The notes beneath the pieces are model-generated. The model was not told the origin of the DNA, made no database searches, and worked only from the letters and a program-made list of their open reading frames with translations. Shown here one piece after another: positions 32,980-40,400 of a stretch of 64,000 bases of DNA. Within the stretch, counting starts at the first letter, position 1. Each line of letters starts with the position of its first letter. Origin of the DNA: an uncultured Mycobacterium sp. (GTDB lineage Bacteria > Actinomycetota > Actinomycetes > Mycobacteriales > Mycobacteriaceae); NCBI GenBank assembly GCA_900078375.1, contig FLQS01000034.1, positions 1 to 64,000 on the forward strand, written 5' to 3'. The position numbers were made by a program, and so were the translations under genes.

Positions 32980-33765
32980 ATGTCCACCACGCACGGAAAT
33001 CAAATCCCCGAGTTCGCCGGCCGCCGGGCGCTGGTCACCGGCGGCACCCGCGGCATCGGGCAGGCGATCGCCCAACGGCTGCGCGCGGGCGGAGCCACCG
33101 TGCTGGCAGTCGCCCGGTCGCAACCGGGCGACCAGCCGAAGGAGTCCGTTGTCGTGGCCGATATCAGCACCACGGCCGGCACCGACGCCGTCGCCCACGC
33201 GGTCACCGAACGGCTGGATGGAATCGACATCGTCGTGCACAACGCGGGCGGCTCCGGACAGAACTCGGGCGGGGCTACCGCCATCACCGACGAGGAATGG
33301 TCAACGACGTTCGAACTGAACGTCTTTGGCGCCGTGCGCCTGGATCGTGCGCTGATCCCGCACCTGCCCGGCGACGGCGCGATCGTCCACGTCACGTCCA
33401 TCCAGCGGACAAGTCCACTGCCGACGACCCTGCCCTACGCCGCCGCCAAAGCCGCGTTGGCCAACTACAGCAAGGCGTTGTCCAACGAACTGGCACCGCG
33501 CGGTATCCGCGTCAACGCGGTCGCACCCGGTTACGTCGAGACCGAGTCGGCCTATCAGATGGCGGTCGATATCGCGAGCATCCACGGCGTGGACATCGAC
33601 GAGGCCCGCAAGCGGATCATGGCGTCCATCGGCGGCATTCCGCTCGGCTCACCCGGCCGTCCACAGGACGTCGCCGAACTCGTGGCCTTCCTGGTGTCCA
33701 GCCGCGCCGCCTACATCACCGGAGCCGAGTACGTGATCGACGGCGGCAGTACGCGAACCGTCTGA
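32980..33765 (+). CDS. Short-chain dehydrogenase/reductase
   Basis: A 261-residue classical SDR with the cofactor motif TGGTRGIG, the NAG motif in VVHNAGGSG, the catalytic Ser of VHVTSIQRT, YAAAKAAL with catalytic Tyr and Lys, and a final GAEYVIDGGSTRTV. The substrate, an alcohol or ketone, is unknown. ATG 32980 has GAGGAGAG about 6 nt upstream. It is divergent from, and likely repressed by, the TetR gene; a shared operator lies between. It ends 5 nt before the stop of the convergent FMN-reductase gene. Confidence 0.9.
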   Translation: MSTTHGNQIPEFAGRRALVTGGTRGIGQAIAQRLRAGGATVLAVARSQPGDQPKESVVVADISTTAGTDAVAHAVTERLDGIDIVVHNAGGSGQNSGGATAITDEEWSTTFELNVFGAVRLDRALIPHLPGDGAIVHVTSIQRTSPLPTTLPYAAAKAALANYSKALSNELAPRGIRVNAVAPGYVETESAYQMAVDIASIHGVDIDEARKRIMASIGGIPLGSPGRPQDVAELVAFLVSSRAAYITGAEYVIDGGSTRTV

Positions 33766-33770
33766 GCCGG

Positions 33771-34313
33771 TCAGCTCACCTCGGCGGCGAGCTTGCCGAC
33801 CACATCGCGCACTGCGGCAACGACGTCGGCGTTCTCGCGAGGGTGCTTGCCGTCGAGGGTCTTGGCCGGCACCGCCAACTTGACCGACTCCACCACCCGG
33901 GGCCCGGCGACCCCAAACGACTTGCGCGTCTCGTCCTGGGCCCACACCCCGCCGTATTGGCCGAACGAGGCCCCGATGACGGCCAGCGGCTTGTCCTTGA
34001 GCGCGCCGTTGCCGAACGGCCGCGACAGCCAGTCGATGGCGTTCTTGAGCACGCCCGGGATGCTGGCGTTGTATTCCGGAGTCACCACGAGGGCGGCGTC
34101 GGCGGCCGCTGCTGCCGCCCGCAGTGTCACCACTGCGGCGGGTGCGTCGTCGGTGTCGATGTCTTCGTTGTAGAACGGCAGGTCGCCCAAACCGTCATAG
34201 ATGGTCAGAGTGACGCCGTCGGGTGCCGCCTCGGCCGCCAGTTCGGCGAGCTGGCGATTGACCGACGCCTCGCGCAGGCTGCCTACCAGCGTCAGAACCT
34301 TGATATCCGCCAT
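33771..34313 (-). CDS. NADPH-dependent FMN reductase
   Basis: A 180-residue flavodoxin-like NADPH:FMN/quinone reductase. Family motifs are LVGSLREASVNRQLA (FMN phosphate loop), VVTPEYNASIPGVLKNAIDWLSRP (the conserved PEYN) and VIGASFGQYGG. It transfers electrons to FMN, quinones, chromate or azo compounds. ATG 34313 is preceded by GAGAGG; frame is open to 34349. Corresponds by position to Rv3054c next to nrdH in M. tuberculosis, although here the TetR/SDR pair is between. Divergent from the TetR-dinB unit. Confidence 0.9.
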   Translation of the reverse strand: MADIKVLTLVGSLREASVNRQLAELAAEAAPDGVTLTIYDGLGDLPFYNEDIDTDDAPAAVVTLRAAAAAADAALVVTPEYNASIPGVLKNAIDWLSRPFGNGALKDKPLAVIGASFGQYGGVWAQDETRKSFGVAGPRVVESVKLAVPAKTLDGKHPRENADVVAAVRDVVGKLAAEVS

Positions 34314-34389
34314 GTCCGCAATCCTCTCAATCCTTCGAGATCCTCGCACGGCGCAACCGGACTCTGGTCCGCTTTATTTCCCGCTGAGC

Positions 34390-34395
34390 TAAAGT
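34390..34395 (+). promoter_or_regulatory. Putative -10 box of leaderless TetR-dinB operon
   Basis: TAAAGT (TANNNT) ends 6 nt before GTG 34402. It overlaps the point where an ATG at 34396 would start, so favours GTG as the true start codon. Confidence 0.45.
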
Positions 34396-34401
34396 ATGGG
34401 A

Positions 34402-35001
34402 GTGAGCGCGATCGAGCGGGCCAATGAGCTGCCGGTTTCCACGCCACAAGAGCGTGGCGACGCCGCCCGCAACCGGCTCCTCCTGCTCGACGCCGCCCGC
34501 ACCCTGATCGCCGAACGGGGCGCCGACAACGTCTCCATGGACGAGATTGCCGCGGCCGCGGGCGTGGGCAAGGGCACGGTGTTCCGTCGCTTCGGCAGCC
34601 GCGCCGGCCTGATGATGGTCCTCCTCGACGAGGACGAGCGCGCCATCCAGCAGGCCTTCCTGTTCGGGCCGCCGCCCTTGGGCCCCGACGCTCCTCCCCT
34701 GCAGCGACTGCTGGCATTCGGCCGCGAACGGCTGCGTTTTGCACAGACCCACCGCGAGCTGCTGTCAGAAGCCAACCGGGATCCCGATATCCGCCACAGC
34801 GCCCCGCTCGCGGTCATGCGCACCCATGTCCGGGTATTGCTCGAATCCGCAGGCACCACCGGTGATCTCGACGCGCAGGCCGACGCGCTACTGGCGCTGC
34901 TGGACGCCGACTACGTCAACCATCAACTCGAGCGCGGCCACACACTGGACGCCCTCGGTGACGCCTGGGACAGCGTCGCGCGCAAGTTGTGCGGGAGATG
35001 A
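34402..35001 (+). CDS. TetR-family transcriptional regulator
   Basis: A 199-residue TetR regulator: AARNRLLLLDAARTLIAERG, the HTH VSMDEIAAAAGVGKGTVFRRF, and a ligand domain with the LRFAQTHRELLSEANR segment. By position it is Rv3055. GTG 34402 is chosen as a leaderless start because TAAAGT ends 6 nt before it; ATG 34396 would add two residues. Its stop overlaps the dinB start (ATGA), so the two genes are translationally coupled. It may also control the divergent FMN reductase. Confidence 0.88.
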   Translation: MSAIERANELPVSTPQERGDAARNRLLLLDAARTLIAERGADNVSMDEIAAAAGVGKGTVFRRFGSRAGLMMVLLDEDERAIQQAFLFGPPPLGPDAPPLQRLLAFGRERLRFAQTHRELLSEANRDPDIRHSAPLAVMRTHVRVLLESAGTTGDLDAQADALLALLDADYVNHQLERGHTLDALGDAWDSVARKLCGR

Positions 35002-36044
35002 ACACCCCCGAACCTCAAATGTGGGTCCTGCACGTGGACCTCGATCAGTTCCTGGCCTCCGTCGAGCTGCGCCGCCACCCCGAACTGGTCGGCCTGCCGG
35101 TAATCGTCGGCGGCAGTGGCGATCCCACCGAACCCCGCAAGGTAGTGACGTGCGCGTCCTATGAGGCCCGCGGGTTCGGGGTGCACGCCGGCATGCCGTT
35201 GCGCAGTGCCGCCCGCCGCTGCCCGGATGCGACGTTCCTGCCGTCCGACCCGGCCGCCTATGACGAGGCATCCGATCAAGTGATGGGCCTGCTTCGCGAC
35301 CTCGGCCATCCCGTCGAGGTGTGGGGCTGGGACGAGGCCTACGTCGGAGCCCACGTCGCCGACCCGGTGGAACTTGCCGAGCGGATCCGCACCACGATCG
35401 CGGCCGAGACCGGGCTGGCGTGTTCGGTGGGCATCAGCGACAACAAGCAACGCGCCAAGGTGGCGACCGGCTTCGGCAAGCCCGACGGCGTCTACACCCT
35501 CACCGACGCCAACTGGATGGAGGTGATGGGCGCCCGCCCGGTGGACGCACTCTGGGGCGTGGGTCCCAAGACCACGAAAAAGCTTGACAGCCTGGGTATT
35601 ACATCAGTGCGCCAGCTTGCCCACACTGACGCCGAGCTGCTGACCGCCACCTTCGGGCCGCGTACCGGCTTGTGGCTGTTGCTGCTGGCCAAGGGCGGCG
35701 GTGATGCGACGGTCAGCGCTGAGCCGTGGATCCCACGCTCCCGCAGCCACGTGGTGACGTTCCCGCGTGATCTGACCGAACGTGCCGAGATGGACGCCGC
35801 CGTCGTCGATCTCGCCCGCCACGCCCTGGCCGACGTGGTGGCCAAGTCGCGCATCGTCATCCGGGTGGCAGTCACGGTGCGTACCAACACTTTTTACACG
35901 CGAACCAAGATCCGCAAACTCGATCAGCCGAGCGTCGACGTCGAGGTGGTCACGGCCGCGGCACTGCGGGTGCTCGACCTCTTCGAGCTCGACCGCCCGG
36001 TACGCCTGCTCGGGGTGCGCCTCGAATTGACGCCGCCCGCTTGA
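34998..36044 (+). CDS. dinB: Y-family DNA polymerase IV
   Basis: A 348-residue translesion polymerase of the DinB family (Rv3056, DinB2/DinP type). Catalytic carboxylates are Asp14 and Asp16 region (LHVDLDQFLASVE) and Asp112-Glu113 in VWGWDEAYVG; the fingers motif is VVTCASYEARGFGVHAGMPL and thumb/helix-hairpin-helix is ALWGVGPKTTKKLDSLGI. No C-terminal beta-clamp binding motif of the QxxLF type is obvious, as in other DinB2 members. ATG 34998 overlaps the TetR stop; GTG 34989 or ATG 35019 cannot be fully excluded. Mycobacterial DinB2 is known for ribonucleotide incorporation and low fidelity. Confidence 0.95.
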   Translation: MNTPEPQMWVLHVDLDQFLASVELRRHPELVGLPVIVGGSGDPTEPRKVVTCASYEARGFGVHAGMPLRSAARRCPDATFLPSDPAAYDEASDQVMGLLRDLGHPVEVWGWDEAYVGAHVADPVELAERIRTTIAAETGLACSVGISDNKQRAKVATGFGKPDGVYTLTDANWMEVMGARPVDALWGVGPKTTKKLDSLGITSVRQLAHTDAELLTATFGPRTGLWLLLLAKGGGDATVSAEPWIPRSRSHVVTFPRDLTERAEMDAAVVDLARHALADVVAKSRIVIRVAVTVRTNTFYTRTKIRKLDQPSVDVEVVTAAALRVLDLFELDRPVRLLGVRLELTPPA

Positions 36045-36061
36045 GGTTCCGCCTGCCGGAC

Positions 36062-36931
36062 TCAGCCCGGCGGCGTGAAGGTTGCGCTGCGCGGTCGCAG
36101 CGCCCGGGTGAAGAACACGTTGACCCGCCGCATCGCCACGCTGTACGGCCACCACGCCAGCCGCTTGAAGGCGTAGAGCGCGCGGATATCTGACGAGGTG
36201 TAAATCAGGAAGCGGTTCTTGGTGATCCCGGTCAGGATGTTCTCAGCGACCTTCTCCGGCGTCACGGCGTGGCCGCTGAACAACCGCACCCACCGCTGCA
36301 CCTTGGGATGCTCGCGGTCGACGCCGGCGATGTGCACGGTGCCCACCAGCGGCGTGTCGACGGCTCCCGGCACCACCACCGAGACGCCGATGTCGTGGCG
36401 GGCGAGGTCGAAGCGCAGAACTTCCGATAGCCCGCGCAGCCCGAACTTGCTGGCGCTGTAGGCGGCATGCCAGGGCAGCGCGACCAAGCCGGCGGCCGAG
36501 GAGACGTTGACAAGGTGGCCGCCGCGACCGGCAGCCATCATCGGCGGCAGGAAGGTCTCGATGACGTGAATGGGCCCCATCAGGTTGACGTCGATCATCG
36601 ACCGCCAGTGCTGGTGAGTCAGGTGCTCGACGGTCCCCCACGCCGAGATGCCGGCGATGTTCATCACGATGTCCATGGCGCCGTGGTGGGTGTGGATGTC
36701 CGCGGCGAACTGAGCGACCTCGTGGTAGTCGGCGATATCGAGCGCACGATGCGCGGGGACCAGCGCGCCCAGCGCACGGGCATCGGCCACGGTCTCTTCC
36801 AGCCCGTCGGCGTTGACGTCGGTCAGATACAGTTCGGCGCAGTCGCGGGCCAGCCGAAGGGCGGTGGCCCGGCCGATGCCGCTGGCCGCGCCGGTGATGA
36901 ACACCCTCTTGCCCGCGAAGCCGTCAGCCAT
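36062..36931 (-). CDS. Short-chain dehydrogenase/reductase (Rv3057c-like)
   Basis: A 289-residue classical SDR with TGAASGIGRATALRL, the MNIAGISAWG motif (NAG variant, NIAG), catalytic Ser in VNVSSAAGL, and Tyr/Lys in YSASKFGLRGL. The long C-terminal part with LYAFKRLAWWPYSVAMRRVN, hydrophobic and basic, may attach to the membrane. Starts 3 nt after the TetR stop (36935), so the two form an operon. Corresponds to Rv3057c. Substrate unknown, possibly a lipid alcohol. Confidence 0.9.
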   Translation of the reverse strand: MADGFAGKRVFITGAASGIGRATALRLARDCAELYLTDVNADGLEETVADARALGALVPAHRALDIADYHEVAQFAADIHTHHGAMDIVMNIAGISAWGTVEHLTHQHWRSMIDVNLMGPIHVIETFLPPMMAAGRGGHLVNVSSAAGLVALPWHAAYSASKFGLRGLSEVLRFDLARHDIGVSVVVPGAVDTPLVGTVHIAGVDREHPKVQRWVRLFSGHAVTPEKVAENILTGITKNRFLIYTSSDIRALYAFKRLAWWPYSVAMRRVNVFFTRALRPRSATFTPPG

Positions 36932-36934
36932 GGA

Positions 36935-37573
36935 CTAGTCGCCGACCTGTCCGCCCCAGAGCGCATGCAGCCAGAGGCTCTCGAGAACCTGAACCGAGCG
37001 GTCCATGTTCTTCTCGGACCCGACGAAGGCGGACTCTCCGGACAGCGTGAACGCCGTCGTCGCCGCCAGAGTGCGGACCAGGCCACGGATGTCGTCAGTA
37101 ATCGGGTCGGCGGTGTTGTTACGGATCTCGGCCTCGACGATCGGCACGATCTGATCGATCACCGCGTCGTTGAATCCGTCCAGGATCTCCCGGATCTCGG
37201 CGTCGGTGTGGCGGGCGGCGTTGCACGCCGACATCACCGGGTCGTTGTGCGCGTAAACCGCCGCCGCGCTGCGCACCATCCGTTTGGCGAAGGCCGTCGG
37301 CGTCTCGTCGGCGCCGCGCGGCGCGAACTTGTGAGTGAGTTCCTCGAGTTCGTGGGCGGCCTCGCCGACGATATGGGCCAGCACGGCGTATTTGGAGTCG
37401 AAGTAGAAGTAGAAGCCGGACCGGGCGACGCCGGCGCGGTCGCTGATCGTGCTGACCGACAGCTCGGCAAACGGCTTCTCTTCGAGCAACTCGCGCACGG
37501 CCTGGACGATCGCGTGCCGCTGCTTGTCACCGCGCCGACGGGGCGCCTCGACGGGTTCCTGCTGCGCGGTCAC
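36935..37573 (-). CDS. TetR-family transcriptional regulator (Rv3058c-like)
   Basis: A 212-residue TetR regulator with basic N-terminus, DKQRHAIVQAVRELLEEKPF and HTH LSVSTISDRAGVARSGFYFYF, then a ligand domain. GTG 37573 has AAGG 8 nt upstream. A perfect inverted repeat CTTGAC-AGGC-GTCAAG at 37610-37625 lies just upstream, in the region shared with cyp136, so it probably controls both its own operon with the SDR and the P450. Same arrangement as Rv3058c/Rv3059. Confidence 0.88.
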   Translation of the reverse strand: MTAQQEPVEAPRRRGDKQRHAIVQAVRELLEEKPFAELSVSTISDRAGVARSGFYFYFDSKYAVLAHIVGEAAHELEELTHKFAPRGADETPTAFAKRMVRSAAAVYAHNDPVMSACNAARHTDAEIREILDGFNDAVIDQIVPIVEAEIRNNTADPITDDIRGLVRTLAATTAFTLSGESAFVGSEKNMDRSVQVLESLWLHALWGGQVGD

Positions 37574-37609
37574 CCGATTACCTTGCACCACGCCGCGGTC
37601 GAAATGAAA

Positions 37610-37625
37610 CTTGACAGGCGTCAAG
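37610..37625. promoter_or_regulatory. TetR operator between Rv3058c-like gene and cyp136
   Basis: Perfect inverted repeat CTTGAC-AGGC-GTCAAG, 6-bp arms with a 4-bp spacer. It is 37 nt before the TetR start and 80 nt before the cyp136 start. This TTGAC-GTCAA form is typical for mycobacterial TetR operators. Confidence 0.7.
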
Positions 37626-37704
37626 AAAGTTGGCGAGGATGGGGTACACGTGTGGCCCCGGCCACACCGAGCCGGTTGCCCGCCCCCTTGCCCGAGGAGC
37701 GTTG

Positions 37705-39189
37705 ATGCCCACGATCACCACCCCGCAGTATTTGCTGGACCAGGCCAAACGCCGCGTCACCACGTCCCCGATGCTGACCCTGCCGGGCATGGGTCAGCTG
37801 GAGAAGCGGCTGAATGCCCGCGACTGGCCCCAGCACCCGATGGCACAGCCCCCGGCCGGCAGCGATCTGAAGCCCGTGATGGGCGACGCCGGACTGCCGA
37901 TCATCGGCCACATGGTGGAGATGTTCCGCGGCGGACCGGACTTCTGGCTGCAGAAATACCGCAAGCACGGCCCCGTCATGCTGCTCGACTCGCCGATCAT
38001 CCCGACGGTCGCGGCGCTCGGTCCCGACGCGGGCCAGGCGATCTACTCCAACCGCAACAAGGACTACTCGCAGCAGGGCTGGACTCCGATGATCGGAGCC
38101 TTCTTCAACCGCGGCCTGATGCTGATGGACTTCGAAGAACACATGTTCCACCGCCGGATCATGCAGGAGGCGTTCGTCCGAACCCGGCTGGTCGGATACA
38201 CCGAGCAGGTCGACAAGGTCGTCTCGCAGGTCGTGGCCAACGACTGGGTGGCCAACGATCCGCGCTTCCTGCTCTATCCCGCGATGAAGGAACTCACGCT
38301 CGATATCGCGTCGATGGTGTTCATGGGCCATGAGCCTGGCACCGACCGCGAGCTGGTCACCAAGGTGAACAAGGCTTTCACCGTCACCACCCGGGCCGGC
38401 AACGCGATCATCCGGACCGGCGTGCCGCCGTTCACCTGGTGGCGCGGCCTCAAGGCGCGCGAATACCTGGAGCGCTACTTCGAGGAGCGGGTCAGGGAGC
38501 GGCGCGGCAAGGACGGCTCGGATCTGTTGTCGGTGCTGTGCCAGACCGAGGACGAGGACGGCAACAAGTTCTCCGACGACGACATCGTCAACCACATGAT
38601 CTTCCTGATGATGGCGGCGCATGACACGTCGACGTCGACCGCGACGACGATGTCGCACTACCTGGCGGCGAACCCCGAGTGGCAGGAGCGCTGCCGCGAC
38701 GAATCAGACCGGCTCGGCGACGGTCCGCTCGACATCGAGGCGCTGGAGAAACTGGAATCCCTCGACCTGGTGATGAACGAGTCGATCCGGCTCGTGTCGC
38801 CCGTGCAGTGGGCCATGCGCCGCACCGTCCGCGACACCGAGCTGCTGGGCTACTACCTGCCCGAGGGCACGAACGTCATCTACTACCCGGGGATGACGCA
38901 CCGGCTCGAAGAGATCTACCCCGACCCGTACAAGTTCGACCCGGCCCGCTTCACCGAGCCGCGCAACGAGCACAAGAAGCACCGGTACGGGTTCACCCCG
39001 TTCGGCGGTGGCGCACACAAGTGCATCGGCATGGTGTTCGGCCAGCTCGAGATCAAGACGATCATGCACCGACTGCTGCGCCGCTACCGGCTCGAGCTGC
39101 CCCGCCCGGGCTACGAGCCGCGGCAGGACTACGGCGGCATGCCCGTGCCGATGGACGGCATGCCGATCGTGCTGCGCCCGCTGCACTGA
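37705..39189 (+). CDS. cyp136: Cytochrome P450 136
   Basis: A 494-residue cytochrome P450 (CYP136A of M. tuberculosis is about the same length). The I-helix oxygen-binding motif is FLMMAAHDTSTSTATT, the K-helix ExxR is NESIRLVSPVQW, and the heme-binding loop is FTPFGGGAHKCIGM with ligand Cys440. ATG 37705 has GAGGAG 5 nt upstream. Located after the TetR-SDR operon with a shared operator, so expression is probably TetR-controlled and the substrate perhaps related to that of the SDR. Needs ferredoxin and reductase from elsewhere; natural substrate unknown. Confidence 0.95.
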   Translation: MPTITTPQYLLDQAKRRVTTSPMLTLPGMGQLEKRLNARDWPQHPMAQPPAGSDLKPVMGDAGLPIIGHMVEMFRGGPDFWLQKYRKHGPVMLLDSPIIPTVAALGPDAGQAIYSNRNKDYSQQGWTPMIGAFFNRGLMLMDFEEHMFHRRIMQEAFVRTRLVGYTEQVDKVVSQVVANDWVANDPRFLLYPAMKELTLDIASMVFMGHEPGTDRELVTKVNKAFTVTTRAGNAIIRTGVPPFTWWRGLKAREYLERYFEERVRERRGKDGSDLLSVLCQTEDEDGNKFSDDDIVNHMIFLMMAAHDTSTSTATTMSHYLAANPEWQERCRDESDRLGDGPLDIEALEKLESLDLVMNESIRLVSPVQWAMRRTVRDTELLGYYLPEGTNVIYYPGMTHRLEEIYPDPYKFDPARFTEPRNEHKKHRYGFTPFGGGAHKCIGMVFGQLEIKTIMHRLLRRYRLELPRPGYEPRQDYGGMPVPMDGMPIVLRPLH

Positions 39190-39252
39190 CGCCGAGATCG
39201 ACGAATTGTCGGGCTTTACTCGCACACTCCCGGCGAAACGTCGGTTTGGGCA

Positions 39253-39717
39253 TTAGGTGAGTAGGCGGTTGGCGCAGGCGATGACGGCGCGCAACGCCGA
39301 CTGAGTGGCGTCTTCCGACCAGCCCATCGCCCATTGCCGGCGTTGGCCGTCGCTGCCCTGCACGAAGGTCGCGGTGTCCGCACCGGAGGCCAGTTGATGA
39401 AAATGCGTCACCTCCACGCCGATCCCCCGCTCGTAGAGCATCGCGGTCAGCGCCGCGACCGGGCCGCTGGCGTGGGCGGTCGCCGTTTCGATGCGGTCGC
39501 CGACCGCAAGTGTTGCGCGGAACCGGCGCGGTTGCGGGCCTAGCCGGGACGCGTCATCGCATTCCCAGGCGCCCAGGCGAACAGGGCCGCCGCTGGGGCT
39601 GAAGGTGGCGGTGAACGCACTCCACGGCATGTTTTCGGCATGTTCACGCAGCCCGGCGGGCAACGGCACACAGAAGTGCGGGAAAGGTTCAGAGATGGTG
39701 GTGCTGTGCGGAGTCAT
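39253..39717 (-). CDS. Stand-alone LeuA allosteric (dimerisation) domain protein
   Basis: A 154-residue protein like the C-terminal regulatory domain of 2-isopropylmalate synthase (LeuA, PF08502), the leucine-binding domain. The second half fits well: ATAHASGPVAALTAMLYERGI, FHQLASGADTATFVQGSDG, then SEDATQSALRAVIACANRLL. The catalytic TIM-barrel is missing, so it cannot be an isopropylmalate synthase. It may bind a branched-chain amino acid and regulate LeuA or another enzyme. ATG 39717 is the start, with only a weak ribosome site. Upstream are a Val-rich leader peptide and a large hairpin typical of attenuation, which supports branched-chain amino-acid control. Confidence 0.72.
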   Translation of the reverse strand: MTPHSTTISEPFPHFCVPLPAGLREHAENMPWSAFTATFSPSGGPVRLGAWECDDASRLGPQPRRFRATLAVGDRIETATAHASGPVAALTAMLYERGIGVEVTHFHQLASGADTATFVQGSDGQRRQWAMGWSEDATQSALRAVIACANRLLT

Positions 39718-39752
39718 GGATCGGTCTTCTCGTCGAACGGAGGCTGACCGAC

Positions 39753-39819
39753 GTCGTAGTTTCGACCCACAGCGGGGGGTCGGTCTGGATCAGACCCCGC
39801 TGCGGGTAGCTACTACGAC
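39753..39819 (-). promoter_or_regulatory. Attenuator-type hairpin before the LeuA-domain gene
   Basis: On the minus-strand RNA the arms are 39819-39793 and 39781-39753. GTCGTAGT pairs perfectly with ACTACGAC at the base, and the inner ACCCGCAGCGGGGTC pairs almost fully with GACCCCCCGCTGTGGGT. The leader peptide's Leu and three Val codons are in the first arm and its stop codon is in the loop. There is no U-run, so the outcome may be ribosome-site masking or Rho-dependent. Confidence 0.65.
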
Positions 39820-39834
39820 AAGCGCACGATGCAC
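39790..39834 (-). CDS. Leader peptide, 14 residues, MHRALVVVATRSGV
   Basis: Short reading frame GTG to TGA ahead of the LeuA-domain gene. The Leu-Val-Val-Val run resembles leader peptides of branched-chain amino-acid genes (the C. glutamicum ilvB leader as I recall it contains LVVVTARR). TAACAT (39847-39842) ends 7 nt before the GTG, so the leader may be translated from a leaderless mRNA. Stalling at Val codons would alter the hairpin it overlaps. Confidence 0.6.
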   Translation of the reverse strand: MHRALVVVATRSGV

Positions 39835-39841
39835 GTTCGCG

Positions 39842-39847
39842 ATGTTA
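39842..39847 (-). promoter_or_regulatory. Putative -10 box of leader peptide transcript
   Basis: TAACAT on the minus strand (TANNNT) ends 7 nt before the leader GTG at 39834. It lies just within the space after the CsoR-type gene stop at 39877. Confidence 0.4.
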
Positions 39848-39876
39848 GACCTCGTCGCGCGTGGGACGCAAACGAG

Positions 39877-40146
39877 TTATGCGAGCGCCAGGAAGAGCTT
39901 CTCCAGCTCGGCCTCGGTCATCGGGGCCTCACCGTTGGCGGAGGCGCCGACGACGCATTCGCGCAGCCCGGTCGCGACGATCTTGAAGCCGGCCCGGTCC
40001 AATGCCCGCGACACCGCGGCAAGCTGGGTGACCACGTCCTTGCATTCGCGGCCCTGCTCGATCATCGAGATCACGCCGCCCAGCTGACCCTGCGCACGGC
40101 GCAGTCGATTGAGCACCGCGGCGACGGCATCTTCATCACCAACCAT
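39877..40146 (-). CDS. CsoR/CstR-family repressor without the copper-ligand His
   Basis: An 89-residue all-helical DUF156 repressor. Family core: VLNRLRRAQGQLGGVISMIEQGRECKDVVTQLAAV, with Cys35, and ATGLRECVVG with Cys64. In Cu(I)-sensing CsoR the ligands are Cys-His-Cys with His four residues before the second Cys; here that residue is Gly60. Two Cys without His is the CstR (persulfide-sensing) pattern, though some other metal sensors also vary there. GAGGAGG lies 8 nt before ATG 40146. An operator-like repeat is at 40179-40192, and a Cys-rich gene is divergent. Confidence 0.85.
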   Translation of the reverse strand: MVGDEDAVAAVLNRLRRAQGQLGGVISMIEQGRECKDVVTQLAAVSRALDRAGFKIVATGLRECVVGASANGEAPMTEAELEKLFLALA

Positions 40147-40178
40147 GGTGAAACCTCCTCAGGTCGATTCGCTCAGCT

Positions 40179-40192
40179 TACCCTCCGGGGTA
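40179..40192. promoter_or_regulatory. CsoR-type operator
   Basis: TACCC-TCCG-GGGTA, a 5-bp inverted repeat with 4-bp spacer and G/C tract of the type bound by CsoR/CstR proteins, 33 nt upstream of the repressor start. It is within the region shared with the Cys-rich gene. On the minus strand it overlaps a TATACC that could be the -10 box. Confidence 0.6.
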
Positions 40193-40257
40193 TAACGACG
40201 GGGGCCGGCGTTTCATGCCCTATCGTCCGCATAGGCTTCCAAGGCAAAGGAGTTGAT

Positions 40258-40395
40258 ATGTGCTATCCCGTTGAGTGCCCGCGCTGCCACAAGACCACCT
40301 GGGCAGGATGTGGCGAGCACGTCGACCAGGTGATGCGCGAGGTGCCACCGGCCCAGCAGTGCACCTGCGAGCGGGCCGATCAGCCGCAGCACTGA
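40258..40395 (+). CDS. Small cysteine-rich (probable zinc-ribbon) protein
   Basis: A 45-residue protein starting MCYPVECPRCHKTTWAGCG with further HVDQVMREVPPAQQCTCERA: six cysteines and three histidines. CPRC and CTC pairs could bind one zinc or copper ion. It is too short for most gene finders, but AAAGGAG is 5 nt before the ATG and I recall near-identical small proteins in many actinobacteria. It is divergent from the CsoR/CstR-type gene with an operator between, so it may serve in metal or sulfur-stress handling. Function unknown. Confidence 0.75.
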   Translation: MCYPVECPRCHKTTWAGCGEHVDQVMREVPPAQQCTCERADQPQH

Positions 40396-40400
40396 CGCGG

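Noticed and set aside
36467..37705. 412-codon open frame opposite the SDR and TetR genes
   Set aside because: It spans two real genes and an operator on the other strand and shows no motif.
39190..39252. Terminator between cyp136 and the LeuA-domain gene
   Set aside because: Only a 4-bp CGAC/GTCG pairing is visible, too weak to claim.
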